64,000 nucleotides of DNA. It comes from Acidobacteriaceae bacterium (GTDB taxonomy: Bacteria; Acidobacteriota; Terriglobia; Terriglobales; Acidobacteriaceae). Location: contig JASHNW010000018.1 of assembly GCA_030041435.1 (NCBI GenBank), positions 1 to 64,000 of the forward strand, written 5' to 3'. Positions 54,323 to 63,282 of the stretch are shown one piece after another. Every line of letters begins with the position of its first letter. Within the stretch, counting starts at the first letter, position 1. A program made the translations under genes and the position numbers. The notes under the pieces were generated by a model. That model was not told where the DNA came from. It saw only the letters and a list, made by a program, of their open reading frames with translations, and made no database searches.

Positions 54323-54368
54323 CGCGAACCGGCCCTGAGCAAACCGCTCTTCAGCTACCCGCTGCCTT
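54323..54368. repeat. degenerate ACCGCTCTTCAGCTACCCGCTG block
   Basis: Short run gaaccggccctgagcaaaccgctcttcagctacccgctgc just downstream of the glycoamylase gene, of the same type as the other intergenic blocks. Confidence 0.6.
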
Positions 54369-55819
54369 TAAAGCACCTGCGACATCGCATCCGGATCCGG
54401 ATGAAACTGCACCTCGCTCATTGCATGGCCCACTTCCGGATTCTTCATGAACCATTCCCAAACAAACCCGCTCCGCAGGTTCTCGGCCATCAGCATCGTG
54501 ATCCCCTGATCGATCCCCAAAATGTCCGACCCATACCAGTTCGCTTTCGGCTGGAACGCGTCCACAAACCCATATCGCGTGTACACCTTGTCCTTGAACT
54601 GATCCCGCATGCTCATCAGCACGTGCGAGCACTCCGCCGGCAGAAACACCAGCGACCCGCCGGTCGCACACGGCACCAGCGTCCCGTCCGGGTTGCCCAT
54701 CGCCGGCGGCCCTCCCCACACCCGGTACCCGTCCCGCGAATCCGACGCGGATATCCCCCACAAATCCTGGTCGAACCACGGGAACTTGCGTCCCTCCGTC
54801 AGGCACCACAGCTGGTGCGACCGCGTCGCCGCAATCGAATTCGTGAAGTAGTTGGTGTGCAGATCCGCAATATTCCGAAAATCGCACCACGCGTGCGCGT
54901 ACTGGTGAATGAAGATCGGCGCCACCCCGCTGATGTAGGTGATTCCCCCAAACTGCACCACCGGCCGCTGCAAATCGTTCCACGTCGAAGCCGGAATCGG
55001 ATGCGTCGGCGACCCGATCGCCAGCAGATAAAGCACCAGCAGCTCCGAGTAAATATCCCACCGGTTGCTCAGAAATCCCTGGTCCGGCAGCCACCCCATC
55101 GAGAGCGTCTGTCCCTCGTTGAGCATCCACTCCCAGTCGATTCGCCGGTAGAACGTCGTCGCCAGCGCCTGAATTCGCTCGTTGCCTGCAAAATACTGCC
55201 TGCATGTCAAAACCCCGCACAGCAGCCAGCAGGTGTCGATCGACGAAAGCTCGCAGCCGAACATCCGCTGCCCACTCTCCATATCGATGAAGTGATACAG
55301 AAATCCGTGCTCGTGCGGGCAATCCTCCAGCAGAAACGCCAGCGTCTTCTCCACCCGCTGCTCGCACTCGAATTTGCTCAGGTAGGTGCGGTTGTGCGCG
55401 ATGCACAGCGCCGTCAGCCCGAACCCCGTTGCCGCAATGCTCGAGACGCGGCTCAGCGACAGCCCCGCCGCCGAGGCGCGGTCCCGCACCATCCCGGTCC
55501 GCGGGCTAGCCTCGTTGTAGAAGAAGTCGCTCGCCCGCCCCTCCAGATCGTCCAGCAGCGCCTCCGCCGCCGTCGTCACCTGGGTCAGCGGCCGGTTGAT
55601 GAACACACCGGGCGGGTGCGGATACTGCTGCGCCGCCTGCGACTCCGGCTTCGGCTCCTGCCCCGGCTTCACTTTCGGCGGAGCGTTCTGGTTCTGTCCC
55701 AGCGCCAGCGCCGGCGTGCTGAGCGCGGCAAGACCGGAGGCCCCGGCTCGTTTCAGCAGTTCCCTTCGAGTTATGGAGGTTGGGGCCAACGCAGACCGTA
55801 TCTTCTCTTCAAAATTCAA
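54368..55819 (-). CDS. Tat-exported glycoamylase-family protein (possible beta-glucanase)
   Basis: A twin-arginine signal (SITRRELLKRAGASGLAALS) lies near the N-terminus when the TTG at 55819 is used; GTG at 55840 or ATG at 55906 are alternatives in the same frame. The rest (~residues 70-480) matches the conserved glycoamylase domain: DDLEGRASDFFYNEASPRTGMVRDRA, SSIAATGFGLTALCI, GCELSSIDTCWLLCGVLTCR and FFIHQYAHAW-like (PIFIHQYAHAWCDFRN). Members include endo-beta-1,2-glucanases, so the name does not prove an alpha-glucan substrate. It would act folded in the periplasm or outside the cell. Confidence 0.8.
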   Translation of the reverse strand: MNFEEKIRSALAPTSITRRELLKRAGASGLAALSTPALALGQNQNAPPKVKPGQEPKPESQAAQQYPHPPGVFINRPLTQVTTAAEALLDDLEGRASDFFYNEASPRTGMVRDRASAAGLSLSRVSSIAATGFGLTALCIAHNRTYLSKFECEQRVEKTLAFLLEDCPHEHGFLYHFIDMESGQRMFGCELSSIDTCWLLCGVLTCRQYFAGNERIQALATTFYRRIDWEWMLNEGQTLSMGWLPDQGFLSNRWDIYSELLVLYLLAIGSPTHPIPASTWNDLQRPVVQFGGITYISGVAPIFIHQYAHAWCDFRNIADLHTNYFTNSIAATRSHQLWCLTEGRKFPWFDQDLWGISASDSRDGYRVWGGPPAMGNPDGTLVPCATGGSLVFLPAECSHVLMSMRDQFKDKVYTRYGFVDAFQPKANWYGSDILGIDQGITMLMAENLRSGFVWEWFMKNPEVGHAMSEVQFHPDPDAMSQVL

Positions 55820-56160
55820 CCCGGCACGCCCACGCCACACGCCCGGATTTATTTCAGATTGGGCCCGTCGCAAGGTAGACGCCGCCGGCCGCCGTGAAGA
55901 TGCCATTTCTCGGCCGCTGCCCTTCTCCCAATGTAAATGGGAGCGCGAGGGCGAGAAATCCGGTGAGCCCGCTTCCGCGAGAATTTCGATGCCTGCTGCA
56001 AGCCGCCAGCCTGCTCTGCCCGCTGCCTCCATGCACCCTGCACCCAGCCTGCCGCATCCAGTATCATCGGAAGGCGCAATGGGCGCGGGTCGCTTCCACC
56101 CGGGAAATCCGGCCCGCGCAGTCCCCCACCGTTTCCAAATAATTCGCCAGGAGGATTGCT
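55820..56160. other. 341-bp divergent gap before superoxide dismutase
   Basis: No gene is called. The minus-strand frame of the glycoamylase gene stays open through most of it, so the gap shrinks if one of its upstream starts is used. A perfect AGGAGG ribosome site (56149-56154) at the right end belongs to sod. No clear -10/-35 pair or operator was seen. Confidence 0.55.
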
Positions 56161-56772
<612 letters not shown>

Positions 56773-56798
56773 AAGTCGACCCAGCAACAAATACGTGT

Positions 56799-56833
56799 GC
56801 CCCATGTCTGCCCGCCTTTGAAAGGCATGGGGC
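56799..56833. repeat. inverted repeat downstream of sod
   Basis: Arms gccccatg (56799-56806) and catggggc (56826-56833) enclose cctttgaaagg, itself a small palindrome. There is no T run after it on either strand, so it is not a standard terminator; it may be a dispersed intergenic element or a stabilising hairpin. Confidence 0.5.
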
Positions 56834-57001
56834 GCCGGCGTCCTCCGCTACTGGTTTTGGAGCGAGATCCTCAGCCAACTGAACTTCGCATCCAGGACCC
56901 CCATCCCTGACAGCTTCTTTCCTGAATGCATCGTCCCTCGCCGCCCGAGCGCTGCAGGCCGTTTATCATGGTCCGTTCCCGAATTCCTCCTGGAGGAACC
57001 G

Positions 57002-58243
57002 ATGCGCCGTATTCTCTTCGCCCTGGCTGCCGTGCTTTGCCTCACCACCGCCGCCTCCGCCCAATCCCACACCGCCATGCCGGCCGCTCCCGCACGCTGG
57101 GTAGGCACCTGGGCCACATCCCCCTTCGGCGGCGACCCATGGCACACCATCCCCACTCTCGTCGACTCCACCATCCGCGACATCGTCCACACCTCCATCG
57201 CCGGCAAAGCCCTCCGCGTCCAGTTCACCAACGAATTCGGCACCGAGCCCCTCCGCATTGACGCCGCCAGCATCGCTGTCAGCGCCGGCGACTCCGCCAT
57301 CCAGCCTGACACGCTTCACGCCCTCGCTTTCGGCGGTTCGCCCTCGATCGTCATTCCGCCCGGAGCCCAGGCGGTTTCCGATCCCGTCGACCTCGCTACT
57401 CCAGCCTTCGCCAACCTTGCAGTCAGCCTCTACCTGCCCCTGCAGCAAATCAGCGACGTCTCCGTCCACTCCAGCGCCCAGCAGGACAACTACATCCAGG
57501 CCGGCAGCAACGAAGTCAGCGCTGCCACCCTCAGCTCCCCCACCACCGTCCCGTCGTGGTTCTTCGTCAAAGGCATCGACGTCGAGCCCGTTTTGCAGCC
57601 CGCCGGCCCGCACGCCGCGGCCGTCGTTGCTTTCGGCGACTCCATCACCGACGGAGCCTACGCGACCGAAAACCAGAATCATCGCTGGCCCGACTACCTG
57701 GCCGTCCGCCTGCACAACAACCCCGCCACCGCCAATCTGTCGGTTCTCGATGAAGGCATCGGCGGCAACTGCGTCCTCATCCACTGCGTCGGACCCAACG
57801 CCCTCGCCCGCTTCGATCGCGACGTCCTCGCCCAGGCCGGCGTCCGTTACGTCATCGTTCTCGAAAGCATCAACGACATCGGCACCCTCCACGATCCCAA
57901 CAACCCCGGATACAAACTCACCGCTCAGGACCTCGAGCAGGGCCTCAGCCAGCTCGTCGCCCGCGCACACGAGCACGGCATTAAAATCTTCGGCGCCACG
58001 CTCACGCCCTACAAAGGCGCCGACTATTTCACTGAAAAGGGCGAGCAGATCCGCGAAGCCGTCAACGAGTGGATCCGCACCAGCGGCGCCTTTGACGGCG
58101 TCATCGACTTCGACAAAGCCACTCGCGACCCTGCTAACCCGCTCGTCTACGCGAAGGACTTCGACAGCGGCGATCACCTCCACCCCGGCGACCGGGGGTA
58201 CGCCGCCATGGCCGACTCCATCGACCTAAGCATCTTCCACTAA
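57002..58243 (+). CDS. exported SGNH/GDSL-family esterase
   Basis: The 413-residue protein has a signal peptide (MRRILFALAAVLCLTTAASAQ) and GGAGGA before the ATG. After a ~180-residue N-terminal beta domain (VGTWATSPFGGDPWHTIP and VQFTNEFGTEPLRI) the SGNH hydrolase blocks appear: VVAFGDSITDGAYATEN with the nucleophile Ser, DEGIGGNCV, ESINDIG, and the Asp-His pair in FDSGDHLHPGDRGYAAMA. This layout is seen in secreted carbohydrate or lipid esterases. Substrate unknown. Confidence 0.9.
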   Translation: MRRILFALAAVLCLTTAASAQSHTAMPAAPARWVGTWATSPFGGDPWHTIPTLVDSTIRDIVHTSIAGKALRVQFTNEFGTEPLRIDAASIAVSAGDSAIQPDTLHALAFGGSPSIVIPPGAQAVSDPVDLATPAFANLAVSLYLPLQQISDVSVHSSAQQDNYIQAGSNEVSAATLSSPTTVPSWFFVKGIDVEPVLQPAGPHAAAVVAFGDSITDGAYATENQNHRWPDYLAVRLHNNPATANLSVLDEGIGGNCVLIHCVGPNALARFDRDVLAQAGVRYVIVLESINDIGTLHDPNNPGYKLTAQDLEQGLSQLVARAHEHGIKIFGATLTPYKGADYFTEKGEQIREAVNEWIRTSGAFDGVIDFDKATRDPANPLVYAKDFDSGDHLHPGDRGYAAMADSIDLSIFH

Positions 58244-58369
58244 TCCGGGCGAGGTACCCTGCTGGCCCGTACTTCTGCAGTTCGCTTTCGCATGGCTGCA
58301 AATCCCGCTTTGTCCTGCGCGCCCCGTATGCGCCGGGACTAAAATGTTGGTGCGTTGTGGGGGTGGCAA

Positions 58370-58702
58370 ATGAGACATTTGCTGCGACAATTCACGGTCG
58401 GCGGACTTATTGCGTTCGCGGTCCTCCTGACTGCTCTGGAGCTGATCCGGCACGGTGTCGATCTCTTCGCTCCGGGTCCTTTGACCCTGTTTGTCATTGG
58501 AATGGCGTTCTATTTGTTGCCGACGGCGCTGGCCTTATACCGGAACTGCCAGGACACTGTCTGGATCGCTGTTACGAATGTCTTTTTGGGTTGGACAATT
58601 TTTGGCTGGGTTGTGTCGCTTGGCTGGGCAGAGAGTGGCAGGATCGAAATCCTGCCTCGCACCGTGGCTGCGTCGCACAGGCATGCCTTTCTCAGGCATT
58701 GA
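58370..58702 (+). CDS. superinfection immunity protein, T4 Imm-like
   Basis: The ~110-residue product starts MRHLLRQFTVGGLIAFAVLL and has two or three hydrophobic segments. The central FYLLPTALALYRNCQDTVWI and NVFLGWTIFGWVVSLGWA match the Imm superinfection-immunity family (phage T4 Imm blocks DNA entry by later phages); the FLGWTxxGW signature is the main evidence. The C-terminal ~20 residues are polar. It is a chromosomal stand-alone copy with no phage genes around. GGGGGTGG lies just before the ATG. Confidence 0.75.
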   Translation: MRHLLRQFTVGGLIAFAVLLTALELIRHGVDLFAPGPLTLFVIGMAFYLLPTALALYRNCQDTVWIAVTNVFLGWTIFGWVVSLGWAESGRIEILPRTVAASHRHAFLRH

Positions 58703-59043
58703 GGGAGTTCCCGTCATCGCGTTCGAGCCGGACGAGAACGCACACATCGACGCCGAGGCTGCGCCCGATGCATCGCGCCGCGGCAAGAACAGCGGCGACA
58801 GATTTCCGCGCCGCTGTCTCTGCGTCCCTGCCATGAGCATCAGGCGGTCAGGCCCAGTGAAATAGAATGCTGCCTCTACCTGACACCGAAAGAAGCGAGA
58901 TTCTGACGAAAGGGTCGCTCTATTGCGGTGGATTGACGGGACATGCGCATACAGCCGCTACCCCTATCCGCTATCCGCTGCCCTTCCCCGCAGCTTTTGC
59001 ATCAGAATTGTGTCTATAGCTGAAAGAAAGGTCCTTCGGAACC
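58703..59043. other. 341-bp gap between imm-like gene and exported protein
   Basis: No gene is called. On the minus strand a codon run near 58705-58825 (SVAAVLAAARCIGRSLGVDV...) looks protein-like but has a stop just before it and no start codon, so it may be a relic. A short CCGCTA/CCGCTG repeat is at 58951-58985. AAAGAAAGG at ~59022-59031 is the ribosome site of the next gene. Confidence 0.5.
58951..58985. repeat. short CCGCTA/ATCCGCT block
   Basis: The run cagccgctacccctatccgctatccgctgccc has the same unit as the block upstream of thiC (taaccgctatccgctgtccgctg). Confidence 0.65.
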
Positions 59044-59913
59044 ATGCGCCTGTCCCCGCTTCCCTTGCTGGCATCTCTCGCCCTTGCCGCCCCCGCTTTC
59101 GCTCAGGCCCCCGGCGTCCCCGTCGGCCAGAGCCAATACACCATCGTCCAGGCCAATGACGGCAAGACCGTCGGTTCCGCCGATTGCACTGTCGGCGCCC
59201 TGGCCACCGGCTATCAGATTGACTCGCGCGGCCAGATCAGCCTCAGCAAGTTCAGCTATTCCTTCACCAACACCAACCGCCTCGACGGCCAGCTCAACAT
59301 CGTCCACGACCAGCTCAGCGGCTCGGTCAAGGGCGCGCAGGTCACCTTCGACCTCGCCTCCGATACCACCGGCCGCCAGTTCACAGTCAATATCGTCGCC
59401 AGCGGCAAGACCACCCCCAACACCTTCGACCGTCACCAGCACACCGTGCTGCTGCCCGATCTCGACCCGGCTGCCTACGTTGAAATGGCGCACTTCGCCC
59501 TTCAGCACCCGCCCACCGCATGGATCGTCATCCCCAAGCAGAACGGCCTGCTCGTCCCCGCCAATTACACGCCCCAGGAAGACGCCCACGGCACGCTCCA
59601 GGGCCAGGCCGTCCTCGTCCACCACACCACCGTCGCCGTCAGCGCGCAGAACAGCATCACCGTCGAAATCTACTACACCAGCGACGGCACCCTGCTCGAA
59701 GCCGACCTGCCCGAGCAGAACTTCTACGTCGTCCACGATGGCTTCAAACTGGAGAACCGCCCGCACTACGCTCCGCCGCACAACGCCGCCCCGCCGCCGG
59801 CCCAGGGCGACTCTGCGCAGCCGCAGGCGCAGAGCAGCTACCGGCAGCAGTCGCCGCACTACACCATGCCGGCAGGAGCCACGACGCCCCAAATCCAGCC
59901 GCAGTCGTTTTAG
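59044..59913 (+). CDS. exported protein of unknown function
   Basis: The 289-residue protein has a clear signal peptide (MRLSPLPLLASLALAAPAFAQA). The mature part to ~residue 235 is beta-rich with no recognised family (SQYTIVQANDGKTVGSADCTV, QISLSKFSYSFTNTNRLDGQ, TVEIYYTSDGTLLEADLPEQNFYVVHDGFKLENRP), and the last ~50 residues are Pro/Gln/Ala-rich and probably disordered. The SDGTLLEADLPEQNFYVVHDGFK part resembles the end of exported proteins of the DUF6705 kind, but I cannot confirm this. It converges with the hydrogenase operon over 30 bases. Confidence 0.75.
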   Translation: MRLSPLPLLASLALAAPAFAQAPGVPVGQSQYTIVQANDGKTVGSADCTVGALATGYQIDSRGQISLSKFSYSFTNTNRLDGQLNIVHDQLSGSVKGAQVTFDLASDTTGRQFTVNIVASGKTTPNTFDRHQHTVLLPDLDPAAYVEMAHFALQHPPTAWIVIPKQNGLLVPANYTPQEDAHGTLQGQAVLVHHTTVAVSAQNSITVEIYYTSDGTLLEADLPEQNFYVVHDGFKLENRPHYAPPHNAAPPPAQGDSAQPQAQSSYRQQSPHYTMPAGATTPQIQPQSF

Positions 59914-59943
59914 CGGAACAAAGCTCGAAGTGAATTGCGCAAC

Positions 59944-60567
59944 TCAGGCGCGCTTCCCGAACACTCCCACCAGGTTGCCCACCAGCCGCAGCGCTCGCGG
60001 CACCGCCTGACGCAGCGGCCCAGACAAATCCTCGCCGTAGCCGAAATGGCAGGCGCCCACCGTCAGCGCGAACGCCCGTGCCGGAGCATGCCCGCACAGC
60101 GTCTGCGCCATCGCGAGCAACGCCGGCGGTTCCAGGCTGTGTGCCCCGAATCCATGCAGCTCCGGCGTATCAGGGCACGCCGTTACCGGTGCAAAGCGGA
60201 TCGCTCCGGGCTCGTCCATGGCGCTCGCGTCCACAAAAATCGCCAGTTCCGTCTTCGCCAGGTCCGCAGCCATCTCCGGCGTCAACTGCTGCGCCGCTAC
60301 AATCCGCAGACGCGAGGCGGGGAAGAGGTGTTCCGCCGCCTCGGCAATCCGCAGTCCGACTCCATCGTCCTGGCGCAGCGAGTTGCCGCACGCCACCAGC
60401 AAAGCCGGTCCCGCCGGGTGCGTGCGCGGCGCTGCTCCGCCGTCCCGGGCATGCTTTTCTTTCCGGCTCCCGCGCCGCCTCGGCGAGGCGTCCTCCGTAA
60501 GCCCGCGGTTGGCCCCAGCTCGCCGCGGTGCGGGAGGCAGAGTCGCATTTGCATTCATTGCCCGCAT
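59944..60567 (-). CDS. hydrogenase maturation protease (HyaD/HoxW type)
   Basis: This endopeptidase trims the C-terminus of the [NiFe] large subunit after metal insertion. The core is typical: LLVACGNSLRQDDGVGLRIAEAAE with the metal-binding Asp/Glu, IFVDASAMDEPG, and FGAHSLEPPALLAMAQTLCG with the His. The ~207-residue product carries an N-terminal ~50-residue Arg/Ala-rich extension before the fold, unusual for the family, so the real start may be an inner codon. It is 11 bases after hoxH, whose product has an uncleaved tail for it to process. Confidence 0.9.
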   Translation of the reverse strand: MRAMNANATLPPAPRRAGANRGLTEDASPRRRGSRKEKHARDGGAAPRTHPAGPALLVACGNSLRQDDGVGLRIAEAAEHLFPASRLRIVAAQQLTPEMAADLAKTELAIFVDASAMDEPGAIRFAPVTACPDTPELHGFGAHSLEPPALLAMAQTLCGHAPARAFALTVGACHFGYGEDLSGPLRQAVPRALRLVGNLVGVFGKRA

Positions 60568-60578
60568 GGCGCTCTGCC

Positions 60579-62003
60579 TCAGCCCCTCCGCACCTCGCGC
60601 ACCAGACTTCCATCCGGTGCGCGCAATTCGATCGTCAGCGGCATCCTTCCCATCGCATGCGTCGAGCAACTCAGGCACGGATCGAACGTCCGCACCACCG
60701 CCTCCACGCGATTCAGCATGCCCTCGGCAATGTGTTCGCCCTGCACGTAGTGCCGGGCTGTCTGCAGGATGCCGCGATTCATCGCCGCATTGTTGTGTCC
60801 CGTCGCAATCACCAGGTTGGCCCACTTGATCAGCCCGTTCTCGTCCACCTTGTAATGGTGGATCAGCGTCCCCCGCGGCGCTTCCGCCACGCCCACGCCT
60901 TCGAGGTTGTTCACCGAGGCCGTCGCCCGCACGTGCTTGTCCAGAATCGCCCGGTCCGCCAGCAGCGACTCGATCTTCTCCGCCGCGTGCAGCATCTCGA
61001 TCAGCCGCGCATGGTGGTAGTGGAACGAGCTTAGCACCGGCCGCGGCGAAATCGCCCGAAACCCCCGCCATTCCTCGTCCGCTCGCGGCGTATCGCATCG
61101 CCCTGCCAGGTTCAGCCGCGCCAGCGGCCCCACGCGGTACGTCCCGCCCGGATAGCCCAGCGGCTTGTAGTACGGAAACTTCATGTAGGTGAACGGCTCC
61201 ACTGCTTCGCCGATGAAGCTCGCATAGTGCGCCGGATCCAGCTCGCCTGCAATGATGTTTCCTTCCGAGTCGATCACGCGCAGATTGCCGTCGTAGTATT
61301 CGGCCAGACCGCGGTCGTCGATCAGCCCCATGAACAGCGTAGGAAAATTCGCGAACACCTCGATTTCCGCCGCAAACTTCTCGATGCTCTCCTTGAACCA
61401 TGTCAGCGTTCTCTGGATCGCCGCCACCGCCGCAGGAATCATTCCCAATAATTGATCGCGCTTCTCCCCGCTCAGCGGTTCGTTCACGCCACCCGGCACC
61501 GTCCAGCCCGGATGAATCCGTCGTCCGGCGAGCAGTTCGATGATCCGCTGCCCAAACTGCCGCAGCGCCACGCCGTCCGCTCCAATCGAAGGATGCGAAT
61601 GAGCGATGTGCAGGATGCTCCGCTCCTCGGCGGGCGCATCCATGCCCAGCAGCAGATCGGGAGAGGACAAATAAAAGAAACTCAGCGCGTGCGACTGGAT
61701 CAGCTGCGCCAGGTTCATAATCTGCCGCAGGTTTTTGGCCACAGTCGGAATTTTCACCGCCAGAATCGCGTCGCACGCCTTCGACGACGCCACCAGATGG
61801 CTCACCGGGCAAATGCCGCAGATGCGCGCCGTGATGTTCGGCATCTCGTAAAACGGCCGCCCCTCGCAGAACTTTTCGAACCCGCGCAGCTGCGTCACGT
61901 GGAACGTCGCATCCTGAACCACGCCGGCATCGTCCAGCTGCAGCGTAATCTTGCCGTGCCCTTCGAGCCTCGTAACCGGGTCGATAACGATGGTGCGCGA
62001 CAT
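60579..62003 (-). CDS. hoxH: [NiFe] hydrogenase large subunit, HoxH-like
   Basis: The 474-residue subunit holds the NiFe centre. The N-terminal ligand motif is [10 protein letters not shown] (C62, C65) and the C-terminal one DPCLSCSTH (C443, C446, H449), followed by a ~25-residue tail ([16 protein letters not shown]...) to be removed by the protease. The start [19 protein letters not shown] at 62003 is the family norm. The tail sequence and the FUYH gene order indicate the soluble, NAD-linked (group 3d-like) type. It begins 26 bases after the hoxY stop. Confidence 0.95.
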   Translation of the reverse strand: MSRTIVIDPVTRLEGHGKITLQLDDAGVVQDATFHVTQLRGFEKFCEGRPFYEMPNITARICGICPVSHLVASSKACDAILAVKIPTVAKNLRQIMNLAQLIQSHALSFFYLSSPDLLLGMDAPAEERSILHIAHSHPSIGADGVALRQFGQRIIELLAGRRIHPGWTVPGGVNEPLSGEKRDQLLGMIPAAVAAIQRTLTWFKESIEKFAAEIEVFANFPTLFMGLIDDRGLAEYYDGNLRVIDSEGNIIAGELDPAHYASFIGEAVEPFTYMKFPYYKPLGYPGGTYRVGPLARLNLAGRCDTPRADEEWRGFRAISPRPVLSSFHYHHARLIEMLHAAEKIESLLADRAILDKHVRATASVNNLEGVGVAEAPRGTLIHHYKVDENGLIKWANLVIATGHNNAAMNRGILQTARHYVQGEHIAEGMLNRVEAVVRTFDPCLSCSTHAMGRMPLTIELRAPDGSLVREVRRG

Positions 62004-62029
62004 AGCTCTCCTGTTCTTTCTGCCTCGGC

Positions 62030-62563
62030 TCAGCCGAAATGCGCCACGCCTTCCAGCGTCGGAACCTTCCCTGCCAGCAGCTCGCTCAGGACCTGATAAA
62101 TCGTGTCCGCCGACGGCGGGCATCCCGGCACAAATACGTCCACCGGAACCACCTCGTGCACCGGCCGCACCCGCTCCAGCAGCGCCGGCACGCCGACCGT
62201 CGGCACCTGCTTCTGCAAATCGGCGTTCTGCTCGTAAACCCGCAGCATCACCAGCTGCACCCCGCAGGAATTGCGCATCGCCGACACGTTCCCCGTCAGC
62301 GCGCAGTCGCCCAGCGAAACCAGCACCCGCGTATGCTCGCGAATTTTGCGGATCTTCTTCAGGTCGTCAACGCTCGCCACCGCACCTTCCACCAGCGTCA
62401 CGTCCACGTGCTCCGGAAACGTCTTGCAGTCCACGAGCGGCGAATACACCAGCCGGAACTGGCTGCTCAGCTCGATCAGCCGCTCGTCCATGTCGAGCAG
62501 CGACATGTGGCAGCCTGAGCAGCCATCGAGCCAAACCGTCGCCAGCGTTTTCACGTCGCTCAT
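62030..62563 (-). CDS. hoxY: [NiFe] hydrogenase small subunit, HoxY-like
   Basis: The 177-residue small subunit is the short, soluble form without a Tat signal. Its proximal [4Fe-4S] ligands are in [13 protein letters not shown] (C15, C18), LGDCALTGN and [16 protein letters not shown]. It passes electrons from HoxH to HoxU. The ATG overlaps the hoxU TGA by 4 bases. The longer in-frame upstream stretch is hoxU antiphase reading and is rejected. Confidence 0.95.
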   Translation of the reverse strand: MSDVKTLATVWLDGCSGCHMSLLDMDERLIELSSQFRLVYSPLVDCKTFPEHVDVTLVEGAVASVDDLKKIRKIREHTRVLVSLGDCALTGNVSAMRNSCGVQLVMLRVYEQNADLQKQVPTVGVPALLERVRPVHEVVPVDVFVPGCPPSADTIYQVLSELLAGKVPTLEGVAHFG

Positions 62564-63282
62564 GGCTGCTCTCCCTCCCGCATAATCCGCAGATAGGGCA
62601 GGAACTCCGGATGCTTCCGCACCTTGCTCCCCGCGCGCCCCTTCTCGAACAGCGCCCCCGTCGGGCACACCTGCACGCACTTGCCGCAGCTCGTGCACGT
62701 TTCCGAATCGCCCCACGGCTGCTTCAGATCGGTGATCACCAGCGACTGCCCGCCGCGTCCCATCACACCCCATGTGTTTGCGCCTTCAATCTCCGCGCAC
62801 ACCCGCACGCACCGCGTGCACAGCACGCAGCGGTTATGATCCACCGTAAACCGCGGGTGCGAAGCATCCACCGGCAGCTGAGGATACTGATACGGAATCT
62901 CCACGTGCGTCATGCCCAGCTGCAGCGACAGGCTCTGCAGTTCGCAGTTCCCATTCGCCACGCACACCGAGCACACATGATTCCGTTCCGCAAAGAACAA
63001 CTCAAGGATCATCGTTCGGTAGCGGTCGATCTTCGCATTGTGCGTCGTGACCTCCATCCCCTCCGCAACCTGCGTCACGCACGCCGGCAGCAGTCGCCGC
63101 GCCCCCTTCACTTCCACCAGACACAGCCGGCACGCGCCCACTTCCGACAGCCCTTCCAGGTGGCAGAGCGTCGGGATCGCAATATTGTGCTCGCGAGCCG
63201 CCTCGAGAATCGTCTGGTCCGAGCGAGCGCTGATTTCCTCGCCGTTGATGGTCAGGGTGCGAACATTCGGTTCCGCGCTCAT
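62560..63282 (-). CDS. hoxU: hydrogenase diaphorase iron-sulfur subunit, HoxU-like
   Basis: The 240-residue subunit resembles the N-terminal part of NuoG. In order: a [2Fe-2S] domain (C40; GACRLC at 49-54; C68), the His-Cys3 segment [16 protein letters not shown] (~101-116), and two [4Fe-4S] ferredoxin clusters ([11 protein letters not shown] ~152-162; [14 protein letters not shown] ~196-208). It relays electrons between HoxY and HoxF. It overlaps hoxF and hoxY by 4 bases each, so the complex is translated as a coupled set. Confidence 0.95.
   Translation of the reverse strand: MSAEPNVRTLTINGEEISARSDQTILEAAREHNIAIPTLCHLEGLSEVGACRLCLVEVKGARRLLPACVTQVAEGMEVTTHNAKIDRYRTMILELFFAERNHVCSVCVANGNCELQSLSLQLGMTHVEIPYQYPQLPVDASHPRFTVDHNRCVLCTRCVRVCAEIEGANTWGVMGRGGQSLVITDLKQPWGDSETCTSCGKCVQVCPTGALFEKGRAGSKVRKHPEFLPYLRIMREGEQP

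Noticed and set aside
58705-58825. Protein-like minus-strand codon run after the imm-like gene
   Set aside because: A stop lies directly before it and no start codon is present; at most a relic.
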